The position numbers and the translations under genes are program-made. 64,000 nucleotides of DNA, taken from the NCBI GenBank assembly GCA_907164885.2, contig OU015496.1:101867632-101931631 (forward strand). The letters run 5' to 3'. Shown piece by piece: positions 22,361 to 34,517 of this stretch (within the stretch, counting starts at the first letter, position 1; each line of letters opens with the position of its first letter). The notes below the pieces were generated by a model, which had not been told where the DNA came from, made no database searches, and saw only the letters and a list, made by a program, of their open reading frames with translations. The DNA is from Dolomedes plantarius (lineage: Eukaryota; Arthropoda; Arachnida; Araneae; Dolomedidae).

Positions 22361-23528
22361 TTATTGACTACTTCTTAACTGATAGCACCATACAGTTGAG
22401 TAAACTTTACTCCCTGGGTTTTCCTCAATTTTGACCTAGCACCCTTCTCAATTTTGACAGAGCGCCCCCAGAGGAATAGGGATTCGTACCTTCTCCCCAA
22501 TCCTCTGACCACATGGAAGGTACTACATCAAAAACTAAACACCATTTAAATTTTTAATTTTAAAATTTTAAAAAATCTGATTTTGTTTTCAAGAATTTTT
22601 TATACGCATTAATTTTTTTTACATATATACTTAAGTAAGTTAATTAAGAGTATTAAAAATAATTATTACAAAATGTGCGTAGATAACGAATGTAAAATTT
22701 TGTTCCCAAGATACATTTAAAAACATAAAATTTTTGAATTATTAGCTACGTTAAAAACCAAGTTTTCCAAACTGTTCTAGAACAGATAGCATGAATGCCA
22801 TATCCAGTTGTCTTCCGGGTTCTGAATCCTGTAGTAATCAAATTTGGAAGATTCCATTCTCAAGCTGCCCATAACAGTGTCATTTTCACAAAATAACATT
22901 AAATCTAATTTAATGGCATTGAAAAAAAACAACCGTGCGGCGATAGTCATTTAAAGAATTTTAGACTAACATGAAATGAAATCCAAATGCAGTTCTTCTT
23001 ATTATTTTTTTTAAAGTTCTCATGAGGACCACTGAAAAAAAGATTTCCCTACAATATGGAAAGAAAAAGCGTTATCGACTTAAGCCTATATATTTTTTCA
23101 GAAATTTAATTAACTTTCTAACTCTGGGCTAGTTTGCGAATAGTTTTAAAAAAAATAAGTAAATAAATAATGCGGAAAAAATCTGGTTCGCGGAAATCAC
23201 TTTTTCTTCGCATTTCGCTGAATCGAATTAAAAAAAATTATCCTGCAAATTATTTCTCGACGATACCTTTATCTCATAACTGCTTGGTATCGACAACTTT
23301 TTTTTTGCTATTTTCTGACATTACATGGTTGCTTGATTTCAATTTCTGGGAGTTTTTATGTTTTTTTTTTAAGTTTTTTTTTTGTTTGGTTATTTAATAA
23401 GGCTTATATTAGATGTGTCGAAGTTTTCTCGGAACATTTTAAAATATGTACTGGGTTTGTAATTTGTCAATAATGACAGCTGAAATTTATTGCGTATTTA
23501 AATGAGACAGAATTTGAATAACATTAAA
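22361..23528. other. No gene recognised
   Basis: AT-rich. The ORF at 23170-23397 is a Phe/Lys/Leu-rich product of T runs and not a credible gene. Confidence 0.5.
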
Positions 23529-23604
23529 TGAGAGAATTCAATATTTATATACACACACACATATTTATATATATACATGCATATCTATCTATCTATCTAT
23601 CTAT

Positions 23605-23658
<54 letters not shown>

Positions 23659-23668
23659 TTATTTATTT
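23529..23668. repeat. (CA)n, (CTAT)n and (TA)n compound microsatellite
   Basis: ACACAC, then CTAT repeats, then a TA run that ends at the SINE. Confidence 0.95.
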
Positions 23669-23675
23669 CAGCGCT

Positions 23676-23960
23676 GAGGGTGCTCCGAATGAATCCCGAC
23701 TTTCGCCATCAAATACCTCCGAGTGTAGGCGGGATATGGGCACGGTAAGTCCGTAGACCGAAAAGTTCCTCTATGAGGTCAGATAGGACGGGAGACGGTA
23801 CGATCCCCCAATGTGTCACCCCTGGGAATGCTCGGTTAAAATTGAGGTGGCAACTAGCTAAGAAGAACTCCGACCCTTGTGGTGCTATATAAACCGGAGC
23901 CCCAAACTTCAGCTCGCAGCCTATATGGACCCTGGTCAGCCAGGGTGCATAGAAACAACA
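23676..23960 (+). repeat. SINE copy, 5'-truncated head
   Basis: Starts within the B-box region (GAATCCCGAC) and carries the body GAGGTCAGATAGGACGGGAG and ACGATCCCC shared with the minus-strand SINE at 22180-22360. Its 3' tail (CTCCGACCCTTGTGGT, ACCGGAGCC, AGCCTATATGGACC) is shared instead with the SINE at 32719-33070. The ORFs across it are incidental. Confidence 0.75.
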
Positions 23961-24330
23961 ACAAGAACATATATATATATATATATAATATATACATATA
24001 TGTATGTGTGTGTGTGTGCGTTTGTGTGTGTATATATGTGCACGCAATATGAATTCAGGCATGGATAAATTCACGAATAGACTGGTAGAAAGACCGATGA
24101 GCAGGTAGTTGAATAGATTGATAAACAGATATACAAATACATAGATCAAGATAGACAGAGAAATACTTACGGAGGAATATATAGATAGACATAAAGTTAT
24201 AGATAGTTAATTAGACTGAATGACTGATAGAGACGCTAATAGACTGCCAGACCCTTTGGTGGATAGATTGATAGATGAATGAATAGATAACATACATATC
24301 GATACATAAGTAGATAGGTTATTTAGCGTG
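23961..24330. repeat. TA/TG microsatellite and degenerate GATA repeat
   Basis: TA and TG runs to 24040, then an irregular GATAGA-rich tract (about 24060-24330) with many ATAGAT and GATAGA words. Confidence 0.8.
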
Positions 24331-25086
24331 TGTGTATGAATGTGTGATACCTAAAAACTGGAAACAAAAAATATTAATTTAGAAAGGTCGAAAGACATTG
24401 AAGCTTGATAAACAAGAGTTAAAAGAAAATATGTCTGCATAAAAGATGATCCTAAGATATAAAGCATACCACAGAGCAATAATAAATAAGCATTGTACTT
24501 GTTTTACATTACAAAGTAAAATGCAAATTATTGCAGTCAAAGAAACTAAAAGAAATTTGGCACAAAGAGATAATTAATTTTATCACATACCGATAAATAG
24601 TAAAGATATATATCATGATACTTCATGCATATATCATTAGGATGATTACGCTGTTTCAAAGAATATTTCACCGAAGCATGAAATAAATATTCATGAAGAA
24701 AATATAGTTTTCATGCATAAATTAGAATGAATATCATATTACTGCATATGTATATTTACAGTAAGACATTGGTTATTTTTATCGCTTAAAAGAACTGAGA
24801 AACAGTATTTCACTTGGTAAACAATTCCTTAGGATTCTCTTTTAATTAAATGCAAAGATGCAGAACGTTTCTGGTAGTTGAACTTAATGACTTGTTAAAA
24901 ATAAATTTCTGGGCTGCGATGTTAATCTTATTTATTTTTTTACAAGGTATTACATCATGACAAATATGGGATGGAGTTTCATGTATTTTAAATGTGACAT
25001 ATGTCGGGATAGATCAGATGCTTTATAAGATTAAGAACAGTTATGAAAAAGTCTGGATCCCTGTAATCTGGGGTACGAAATAAGTA
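24331..25086. other. No gene recognised
   Basis: AT-rich noncoding DNA. Confidence 0.55.
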
Positions 25087-25093
25087 ATATATA

Positions 25094-25163
<70 letters not shown>
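25087..25163. repeat. (TA)n(CA)n(TA)n microsatellite
   Basis: Compound dinucleotide tract. Confidence 0.95.
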
Positions 25164-25166
<3 letters not shown>

Positions 25167-25330
25167 CAGTAAGTTCTCGTGTTACGCGGTTATAATTTTA
25201 ATTTTTTTTACTCTTAGACTGCTTTAACATGCTATCAATCGATTTACGACGAGAAAATGAAAGCTTCAAGTGTAAAAACGTCGTTGCAAAAATATTTCAA
25301 TGCGCCATGAACGTCTGTAGATTATCAGAT
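25164..25330 (+). mobile_element. Possible pogo/Tigger-type left terminus
   Basis: After TA the sequence CAGACAGTAAGTTCTCGTGT and TTACGCGG resembles the terminus of pogo-type MITEs. No matching right end was found, so this is at best a one-ended relic. Confidence 0.3.
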
Positions 25331-26143
25331 TATTTTAAATTACATAATTATGTATATTTAATATTCGTATTTTATAATATGTTCCTGTACTGTATAATAT
25401 AATATGTGTGTACCACTTTCTATTAAGTAAAAAGTATTTCACTTATATATAGGTATATATATATAATTCACGAATTTTCCCTAACAGTTCCATATTTTTC
25501 TTTAATTGTGAAAAAAATCTATCTTGCGAAAGAGAGCTGATGGTTTACTGCAGTTATTTTGCTCTTAAACACATATATAGTTTTTTTTTTACTTTTATAG
25601 TCTATTTTCCTTTTCTAAAATTTTTATAGATTTACACTACATAGCAGTTCTATTCATCCGGCACTGCCTACTATCTCCGAAAAGAAAATGCAATATGTTA
25701 AGAATATAACTGAATAAACACGTTTCGAAATTTAAAAAAAACCAGGCCCCTTTTCGAAAAGAATTCTCTTTTTACAAGATGCAATTTCGAAGTCAGTATT
25801 GGGATTTTGAGTTCTGAGTCAACATGAAAAGGGAAATCTTTTCAGTTTAATCCCCCCGCTTTATATCGATTGAAGAAACCGAAAATCGAAATCAACTCCA
25901 GAAAATCAAGACGTTTCTGCTGGAGGAGCAAGTTATTTCTGTTCTAAACTTTACGCGGAAATAGACCAAAAGGGTTTATGCAATATAAAAGTTTTAAAAT
26001 GCTTTTAAATACCATAGTAAGTGTGCGAGGGGTCTAATTATATAAAGGGATATATAAGAAGATAGTTACCACCCTGTTACATATTTTAACATGTTATCGT
26101 ATTTAACTGTTTTTTCTTTGTCTCAAAATAAAGCAGATCAGCA
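25331..26143. other. No gene recognised
   Basis: AT-rich noncoding DNA. Confidence 0.55.
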
Positions 26144-26144
26144 T

Positions 26145-26229
<85 letters not shown>
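26144..26229. repeat. (CA)n(TA)n microsatellite
   Basis: CA run then TA run, ending at the MITE terminus. Confidence 0.97.
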
Positions 26230-26851
26230 CAGTCGAACCTCCATATATCGAAGTAGCAAAATGCCGGAAAAAAATTCGATATATAGAAATTTCGATATAT
26301 AGAATTGATCTTAGTTTTATAATAATTCTCCTAAAACATTGAAATTAAAGCTAATTTTCTTATACGAAACTCCAATTCCAATTTATATGTGAATCACATT
26401 AAATGACAGTTAATAACTAAAAAATGAATTAATGTGAAAGATTTATTGCGTACTATATATCTTTAAAAAAACAATAATCCAGACAGTGGTTACAGTGATC
26501 ACAGTTACATTCTTTAAAAAAAAAAAAAACTACGAATATCTTGCTGAACAGCCAGTTTTGCGGAAAGTCAATCAAAGAAATGCTCGCATTTATTCAGTCC
26601 ATTAAAAACTTCATCAGGGACATTTTCCACGAATTGAAGTACACGAAATATTGTTTCAAACGCCAAAAATTTGGGAGATTTTATTCTAAAGTGGAATAAA
26701 ATCTCCCAATATGTCGTGAAAAAAATTTCGATATATAGAGATTTTTTCGATATATAGAAACAGTTTTTCTATGTAATGAACATGGAGATTTTCTAAGAAT
26801 TCGATATATAGAAAATTTCGATATAGGGAAGTTCGATATATGGAGGTTCGA

Positions 26852-26854
<3 letters not shown>
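26230..26854. mobile_element. pogo/Tigger-type MITE set in TA microsatellite
   Basis: Near-perfect TIRs: CAGTCGAACCTCCATATATC at the left and its exact reverse complement at the right (26835-26854), TA on both sides. TTCGATATATAGAA-type motifs are repeated inwards at both ends. The terminus is typical of pogo/Tigger derivatives. The 625-bp interior has no transposase; the Tyr/Ile-rich ORFs overlapping it are microsatellite translations. Confidence 0.9.

Positions 26855-26914
<60 letters not shown>
26855..26914. repeat. (TA)n microsatellite
   Basis: TA run on the right of the pogo-type MITE. Confidence 0.95.
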
Positions 26915-27917
26915 AAGTACATATATGCGTAACAACAGAGTGAAGCACCTATTGCAAACCAGCAATAAAAGGGACGTTAACGGTATGGCTTTCGAAGATA
27001 TCTACCCAACATCCAAGTCTTTTGTTGACCCGTCTTTTAACAACTAAGTAATTCCAAATGACCCCTTCTGAAGTCTATATATATTATCGATTTATAATCA
27101 CAGCTGAACAATTCTTAGCAAAGTGTTAAATTCTCCTGCTTAGAATATAAATTTTAAAAAAATGTTCAATGATTACCTTAGAGGTTTCACTTAGTAATTG
27201 CACCCGATACAACAAACTGCCAAAGAGCTCCAACAGAATAATTACCACGTATTGCACTCCTCTGAAAAGTGACTGTTGAATTTCAAAAATGGAAAATTTG
27301 CGCCAGTTCAGGCAATTTTCTATATATGATATGACATTTTGAAAGCGTGGCTCAAAGGGACGTTTGGTCAAAGATTAGAATAAAACAACTAAATTCACAG
27401 AATTACTACACAGAGGAAATATATCAGATAATTAGATTGTTGACATTATAACTAATACCTTACCCAGACTTAACACAGCAACTTTCTGATTCACGTTATT
27501 CTTTTACTTACTATACATATGGGCAACAAATTTAATTTTATTTGTATATAATATTTATTTTAGGGCCTTACAATCCTTTTCCTTTCTAAGTTTTTTTTCC
27601 CTAACGTTTTCTTCAATTTTACTACTATTCTGTCATAAATCTAAAAAAAAAATCTTTGAATACGCAATGCTCTGAAATTTCAAGAACATTTCCCAGACGA
27701 ATCCAACACTATCTGCGCATGTGTTAGCAACATTTTATGTTATCGAGGCAAACATGCTAGAACCATTTGTGGCTTCGTTTCTCATGCCGAAATAACTACG
27801 CAGATCACAGCTCTTCTTTTCTTTTTAACGTTAAGGCCCCAGGTTGTGACTAGTAAATAGAAATAGATCAGTTTATTTGACTTTGGAAATCTGCCTTTTG
27901 CTTCATAGGATAAAATA
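26915..27917. other. No gene recognised
   Basis: The minus ORFs at 27126-27371 and 27782-27970 show no family features. Confidence 0.5.
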
Positions 27918-28341
27918 CAATGTTGGAAAAAATAATTGTAGGGTTTAAAATGGTTATAGCTTCGGAACAAATAATTATAGAAAGATGAAGTATACGGGAA
28001 ATTGAAGAGAAAATCTCCAAGTTTCTAACTCTATTGAGGTGACTTCGATGTGAGCTCCCTTAGTTGCCCTGCAGACATCAAGACGATATTCAATCTCTTC
28101 CCACACACGGCAGAGAACATTCGCCGAGATAGACGAAACAGCTTCAGTGATCCTTTCTTTTAAATGGTACAGATTTCGAACTTGAATGAAATAGACTTTT
28201 GTTTTTACACTACCCAAAAAATAGAGACACATAAACTTGGACTGTTTCTCTTTCATTTAACGTATGACTTGTGTCTGCAACATGATTTGTTGAATTAGCT
28301 ATAAACATTTGAAACCCCACAATTATTTTACGGACACACTG
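27918..28341 (-). mobile_element. 424-bp mariner derivative
   Basis: TA flanks both ends (27916-27917 and 28342-28343). TIRs of about 50 bp: the left begins CAATGTTGGAAAAAATAATT and the right, in reverse complement, CAGTGTGTCCGTAAAATAAT; both continue with a GT(A/G)GGGTTT...TTATAGC block. Inside only the C-terminal end of the transposase is left. Confidence 0.9.
27975..28235 (-). pseudogene. mariner transposase C-terminal fragment
   Basis: The minus strand reads LKERITEAVSSISANVLCRV followed by WEEIEYRLDVCRATKGAHIE, the last ~60 residues of a mariner-type transposase, open to a stop at 27975. The DDE residues and the DNA-binding domain are deleted. The extra upstream residues in this frame come from the element's 5' end joined at the deletion. 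Confidence 0.85.
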
Positions 28342-28688
28342 TACTGTCAAATCTCTCACTAATACACCCATACTGATATCTGAATGGTACGTTAGCAATT
28401 AAGTTTCTCTATATTAGCATATATAGAATTTCTCAAATCCTGTTTCACTGATCGATATATTTGATAAATGTTTTTTAAAGAAAACTGTTTGCAGGCCTCA
28501 GAATATCTCAGAGGCCGACCCAAACTGTGCTAGGACGACGAAATGCGAAATGCGTTTACACTGTGATGTCTGGAGTGCACAGAAAAACCCGAAAAAAATC
28601 TCGAAAAGGTGTAGTTAAATCCTTATATTCTTATGTAGGCCGAATGAAGAGGCGTAAGAAATGCTAAGAGGAGTAAGAAATGATAAGG

Positions 28689-28790
28689 CAGTGGTTCTTA
28701 ACCTTTTTAATCGTCTACATCCCCTTGAATTTGAAAATAATGTCTCGCACCCCCTAGAAAAATGTGTTTCAATTTTTCATTTAGGAAAAG
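28689..28790 (+). mobile_element. hAT-type left end fragment
   Basis: CAGTGGTTCTTAACCTTTTT followed by a CATCCCCTTG...CGCACCCCC segment is a standard hAT MITE terminus. I found no partner right end before the tandem array at 29190. Confidence 0.5.
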
Positions 28791-29189
28791 ACATTGCAAG
28801 ATAGTTTATTTATTGCATAAAAAACTGATACATTTACAATACATACTATATTATTACATACTATAAAACAATATCTACAATTTTAATGCTTACGTTGTTG
28901 TCGTTTGTTCATAATTATCCTATTAAAACGAGGCTCTTTTTTTGAAAGAGCCACACGAAAGTCACCCGATACATTTAAGCGATTTCTGGCTTTTGTTTTG
29001 ATGTGAAAAAGTTATGACACCGCTAAAAGATAAAAGTTATGAGTTAATTCATTTCACAAAGATAAGTAATGTCAAATGGTAAAATTGTCTCTAATGCTGC
29101 TTTTCCCGATTCTGGATAAAGTTCTAACTGCATATACCAGAACTGTTCTAAGTCCAGTTTTTCAAATTCCTTTTCAATACGTGCATTAG

Positions 29190-30175
29190 CTAAGTATTTG
29201 TTATTGTACCTGATACGATCTATTCGACTGATACGAAGGTATTAGTACATATTTATAGGCAATAGTTCAATAAATGATTTTGTCCAATATCATTGAACCA
29301 AATGTTAATGCCACATACTGCAGTAATGTCACATACTGCAACAAATATATTGGTTAGGTTATTAAGTTATTGTATCTGATACAATCTATTTGACTGATAC
29401 TAAGATATTTGTACATATTTATAGGCATTAATTCAATAAATGATTTTGTCCAATATCATTATACTAAATGTTAATGTCCCATACTGCAGTAATGTCACAT
29501 ACTGCAACAAATATATTGGTTAGGTTATTAAGTTATTGTCAAATCTATTCGACTGATACTAAGATATTAGTACATATTTACAGGTATTAGTTCAATAAAG
29601 GATTTTGTCTAATATCATTATACTAAATGTTAATGTCACATACTGCAGTAATGTCTATTGGTTAGGTTATTAAGTTATTGTCAAATCTATTCGACTGATA
29701 TTAAGATATTAGTACATATTTATAGGCATTAGTTCAATAAATTATTTTGTCCAATATCATTATACCAAATGTTAATGTCACATACTGCAGTAATGTCACA
29801 TACTGCAACAAATATATTGGTTAGGTTATTAAGTTATTGTCAAATCTATTCGACTAAAACTAAGATATAAGTACATATTTATAGGTATTAGTTCAATAAA
29901 TGATTTTGTCCAATATCATTATACTAAATGTTAATGTCACATATGCAACAAATATATTGGTTCGGTTATTAAGTTATTGTCATATCTATTCGACTGATAC
30001 TAAGATATTAGCACATATTTATAGGCATTAGTTCAGTAAATGATTTTGTGCGATATCATTATACCAAATATTAATGTCACATACTGAAGTAATATCACAT
30101 ACTGCAACAAATATATTGGTTAGGTTATAACCTTATTTTATCTAATACAATCTATTCGACTGATACTAAGGTATC
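29190..30175. repeat. Six-copy tandem array, units of about 140-167 bp
   Basis: TGGTTAGGTTAT (or TGGTTCGG) recurs near 29352, 29518, 29659, 29818, 29958 and 30117. Each unit contains CTATTCGACTGATAC, AGTACATATTTATAGG, GATTTTGTCCAATATCATTA and one or two CACATACTGCA motifs. Unit length varies because the CACATACTGCAGTAATGT block is present once or twice. No coding potential. Confidence 0.93.
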
Positions 30176-31379
30176 AATAAAATTCATGCATATCTCGCAA
30201 ACAAATTGCTTAAAAAATACATATCGCTGAAACTTATCGGCAGCCATGTTTTTTTTTTCTGTAGCAGCAAATCAAATTCTTTTATATAAACGCATTAAAC
30301 TTCTTTTAAGATCTCAATTAATCGGAAAGATTTCCACCGCTCGCAGCCATCCATTTCTGAGCAGAGATCTTTTCTCCGTCGATTTGGTTAGTGTAAGAAA
30401 AGCAAAAGGATAAATCCGGAAACATAAAAGCTAAATTATACTTCATTTTCTTTTATCTGGCAGAAGTGCTCAAGGGAAGTAGGAACACATTTCCGCAAAC
30501 AACCGGGGAATTCAAACAAACAACGTTATGGCCATATTGACTTAATTCAACAAATATTCTAAAGATGCCCCTTTATTACCTCGGAGAAAGGATATAAGCA
30601 TTTTCCGAATTTTCTCCTTCCGGTGATAATATTCGGTTTTATGTGCAGTTTTCTTCGAGTGTGCTTTATTACGGGGCAAAAAAAAATTCCTTAAGAAAAG
30701 AGCCATAGCTTACTTTTTTTAGTTTATACACATTTGACTAAAACGGAGGCTTTTAGTAGATTATTTTGGGCTCTGCAATTTTTTTTACCGTTGCCATTCT
30801 TTAAAAACGAAAAAACGAAAGAGATCTGTGCATCCCACAGGAATAGAGATAAAGTTCCCGTAATTATCCTTTGCTTCAATAAATGCGGCGAGTATTTAAG
30901 ATATATTTCATTAAAATAGCAAAACGAAATGAAATCTCTCGTTCAGAGAATTAGGCTATCATTCCATAGATTTTATTTCCTTCTGATTGGGAAGGAATCC
31001 GTAAAAGATAAAAAGAGATAAATTATCGCTGCATGTGAGCAATTTTCTAATAAAGGGTTTTTTGACGTACCTTGTATTAAAAATCAAGTACAAAAGAAGT
31101 AATGTTTTGCAGTCACAGTTATAAAGGTTTTCCGAGAAGAATGTTTTATGACGTGCATTTATTTATATACATAATTTAATGAAGAAATATGTAATAGACG
31201 TAGCAAGGATTCAGGATGCAAGACACATTATGATCAGTTTGTTAATAGAAAATCTTCCACAGTATCCTCAATATTACCAATAAATTTTAAGGAAAGTTTA
31301 TGAAATTTATTTACAATTACAATATGATATATGCCGAAAGATATAGCATATAAATAGTCAGTGTCTGTTGACAGTTAGA
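30176..31379. other. No gene recognised
   Basis: The ORF at 30734-30919 has no recognisable features; the rest is AT-rich. Confidence 0.5.
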
Positions 31380-32330
31380 ATATGCTATATTAGGATATGC
31401 TAAACGGTATACAACCTCACCCTCCAGAAACAAAGAAACAAACAAACAAACAAACCCCATAATAATCAATAATTACAAGATAAAAAGAACTTTTTATACA
31501 CCAAGTTTTTAAATTTTCTGTTGAATCATATAAACTTGACAATTCTATGTATTAATAAATATTTTATAAATTTTTTTTTGATGAATTATCCCATCAACTT
31601 GAAAGAAAATGATCGGCCTGCACTGTGCACAAAATGTAAGGATGTACCGTGAACCACGCAGTTCTGTACCTCGGAAAAAAACTCTTCGCCAATGGACAGG
31701 CTTACGTCGCATTAAGCTGAGTTAGAACCTTGGAAGGACTGCGCATCAAACAGTTTGACTGCTCCAAACTTATCGGAAAGACCTCTTATTTCGCCAAATC
31801 ACAATTTAAATTTTATCCTATTTATTTTTCGCTTGTATTTATTTTTATTTTTCTCTCCTTTTCTCTCTTAATTGCACAAACCTTCACTTAGTTATTCTTT
31901 TTCACTTTCTTTTATTTAATTTTAATCACTTTTTAGTCGTTTCCACTATCCACAGACTTTATAAACTGCTAACTTTTATAATTTTTTAAAATTTTTCGCA
32001 CAATATTTTTGCAAACAAATTAAAACCACATGTATCTTTTTCAAAATCGTCAAACTTTTCAATCGTCAAACTTGTCTCTCTTTTCAAAATCGTCAAAGGC
32101 CGTTACGCAAAAGTGGAAGATTGAATTCGATCGAAGCGCCACCTTGCGGATTTTCTGCTTAAAAATGGCTAAAAGTATTGAAAGAATGCATTGTCATCGT
32201 GTTCTGAGCTATTCTAAAAGTTTCAAATGTCTAGCTAGTCGGCAAGTTAGTTAAAAATCGATTGCAAGATTTGTACTGGACAACTAAGAAAGCGAGTTGA
32301 TAAAAACGTGGTAAAAAAGAGGTAAGCAAA
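31380..32330 (+). repeat. Dispersed repeat, copy A
   Basis: Contains TATACAACCTCACCCTCCAG with a (CAAA)n-like tail at about 31430-31455, then a block (AACTTTTTATACACC...GAATTATCCCATCAACTTGA, 31486-31601) and another (AAAGTTTCAAATGTCTAGCT, 32215 on), all repeated in copy B at 33150-33600; copy A has about 500 extra bases (31610-32150) in the middle. It could be a LINE 3' region with a CAAA tail, but no RT is present. Confidence 0.7.
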
Positions 32331-32718
32331 CGATAAGTAATCCTGTGTTAATAACCCGCGGTAGTTTCGGTAGAGGAGACTACCTGAAATATTTATTTTA
32401 AATAAATACACATTGCTTTCAAAAATATCCGTTATTATTTAAATAAGAAAACTATTTCTAATAGAGATACATTCATTACTTAAGAATCTCCAAAAATTTG
32501 TGAAGGCGCCGTTTTTAAAACTTGTCTCAGGCACCACAATGTATCGACGCGGCACTGTTGAGGTGGCACCAGGTGGTGGTGTCAGTTCACTTATACGGTG
32601 TCCCCATTGAAATCAACCAATGATTTTCATCGATTATGAGCGAATGTCTTCAGTCACAAGTGTCCCGTATCGGCAAAGAAATAACAACAAACAATAAAAC
32701 TTTTACAACTAAAAAAAA

Positions 32719-33070
32719 GGAGACGTGGTAGCCCAATTGGCAAAGGCAGCGAGACAGTCACCTGCAAGTTGCTGGTTCGATGCCCGTCGCTGACAAAGCC
32801 ATCGACGTGTACAATAATGGCGGATGGTGCAGTGAAAAAATCTGTCGTAGCTGCAATATCCTCCAAGTTCCCAAAATACCTCTAGAGGTGCGGGGTCAAG
32901 TGTTCCAGTCTCGTCACTTGACTCGGTTCAAAATTACGGCGCCGGTTCGTAGCCAAGTCGGACTCCGACCCTTGTGGTCCTAATTAAAACCGGAGCCGCC
33001 CCCCTCAGCACAATAGCCTATATGGACCTGGTTGGGAACCATTGGCTGCTCCAAGGGGGTGCAGTAGGGG
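32719..33070 (+). repeat. tRNA-derived SINE, apparently full length
   Basis: The head has an A box TAGCCCAATTGG (32729-32740) and a B box GGTTCGATGCC (32774-32784) at normal tRNA spacing. The body extends to AGCCTATATGGACCTGG near 33018 and a tail rich in GGGG and CCCC. The 3' module (32962-33035) is shared with the SINE at 23676-23960. ORFs across it on both strands are incidental. Confidence 0.8.
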
Positions 33071-33149
33071 CAATTACCCCTCCCAAAAATGCCCCGCGTA
33101 TTTTTTTTCATAGCCTAAAATTATATAATCGTAGATCTAATACTAAATG

Positions 33150-33600
33150 AGTTTAAAATTAAAATAATTACGAGATAAGAAGAACTTTTTATATACCATG
33201 TTTTTAAATTTTCTGTTGAATCATATAAACTTGACAATTCTATGTATTAATAAATGCTTTTTTGAATTTTTTTGATGAATTATCCCATCAACTTGACAGA
33301 AAATGAAGTTAATTGGAAGTTAACTTGCATTAAACTTTCCGTTCCCGTCTCGGCCGATAGATGGCTGCACCATTCTACAAAACAAAATTAACTGAAAATG
33401 AATTCAAACCTGCTTAAAGATGGCCTAAAAGTATAAAAAAAAATACATTGTCCTCGTGTTTTGAGCTAATCTAAAAGTTTCAAATGTCTAGCTAGTCGGG
33501 AAGTTAGTTAAAAATCGATTGCAAGATTTGTAATGGACAAACACACAAACAAACAAACAAACAAACAATAAAGCGAGTTAATAAAAACATGGAAAAAACA
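33150..33600 (+). repeat. Dispersed repeat, copy B
   Basis: Matches copy A (31466-31601 and 32155-32330) and carries a (CAAA)n tract at 33541-33568 where copy A has none. It ends about 40 bp from the left TIR of the mariner element. Confidence 0.85.
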
Positions 33601-33752
33601 GAGCATTTACATCAACCCAACAACAAAAAGTATAGATTTAATACAGGATTATCAGGAAAGAATCACCGGATTACAAAATTTAATATTTTCCATAATTACA
33701 AACACAAAATTATAATTAATATGTCATTGTAAAGGAAAAATATTAAATTTTT

Positions 33753-33965
33753 TCACGGGTGTTCGATATGACTTCCGTTAGTTACCCGTATAATATCATT
33801 GCGATATGCCATTTCTTGCCAAACACGTTGATTAAGTTCGGGCAAACTTGTAGGCAAAGGTGGTATGAACACAAGATCTTTGATATATCCCCAAAGGAAG
33901 AAGTGGCATGGGATTAAGTCCGGTGACCTAGGAGGGTAGCTGTGTAGGACCAAATCATTTGCTGC
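33753..33965 (-). pseudogene. mariner transposase, C-terminal part
   Basis: The minus strand reads ANDLVLHSYPPRSPDLIPCH and then FFLWGYIKDLVFIPPLP, ending VTNGSHIEHP and a stop at 33753. RSPD carries the last catalytic Asp. It continues, across the LTR element, the piece that ends at 38196: joining at the CTGC duplication gives an uninterrupted WIGRSAAND-type reading at the junction. Confidence 0.9.
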
Positions 33966-34517
33966 TGTAGCGTACTGGAAATAGAGGTTATTTTTCCCGA
34001 AACACAAGCTCTTGGAAAACACAGCTGCGTGTTTTCAACGAATGTGTTGTTCGGTTCCACCAGTTTCGGAACCCGTGGGGGAATTAAAGACCGTTTAACT
34101 CACAAACAAGCCACTAAAGCTGTCAACTTAACTTTTCGGAATGTAATAAAGTTCGGCTTCTCCAGAAGAACTGTCAGCCGATAATCTGGCGGCTTCTCCA
34201 CCCTTTCTGAAAAATCCAGACATTGAGAGGAGACGCTTCATAGATCCCGCACAGGGTAGACGTGTTTTTACTAGGCTCCTGTGTTGTCGGGCCGAAAATG
34301 GGCTTGGAGCGTGTATTTGTGAATCTGCACGTAAAATTGAGTGAATTGTGTCGAAAGTGTTTAATGTTTAATTCTTTTTGTAAATAAATCTTGTTAAGTT
34401 TGTTTTAAAAATTTGGCTTTCGTTTTAATTAGAACTCTGTCTTTCTTTGGTATGGATCAATAGTAGTAAAAATTTAAAAATGCCTCAGAGAGTTAACAGC
34501 CTTGTCGTGATGCCACA
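33966..34517 (+). repeat. 5' LTR
   Basis: Begins TGTAGCGTACTGG, ends GTCGTGATGCCACA. Contains GTAAATAAATC near 34381, a plausible polyadenylation signal. A TGGTGATCAGCGG segment starts 9 bp after its end (34527) and could be the primer binding site; the tRNA is not identified. Confidence 0.93.

Noticed and set aside
32719..32793. Functional tRNA gene
   Set aside because: A and B boxes are good but the acceptor stem is not paired by eye and a SINE body follows directly.
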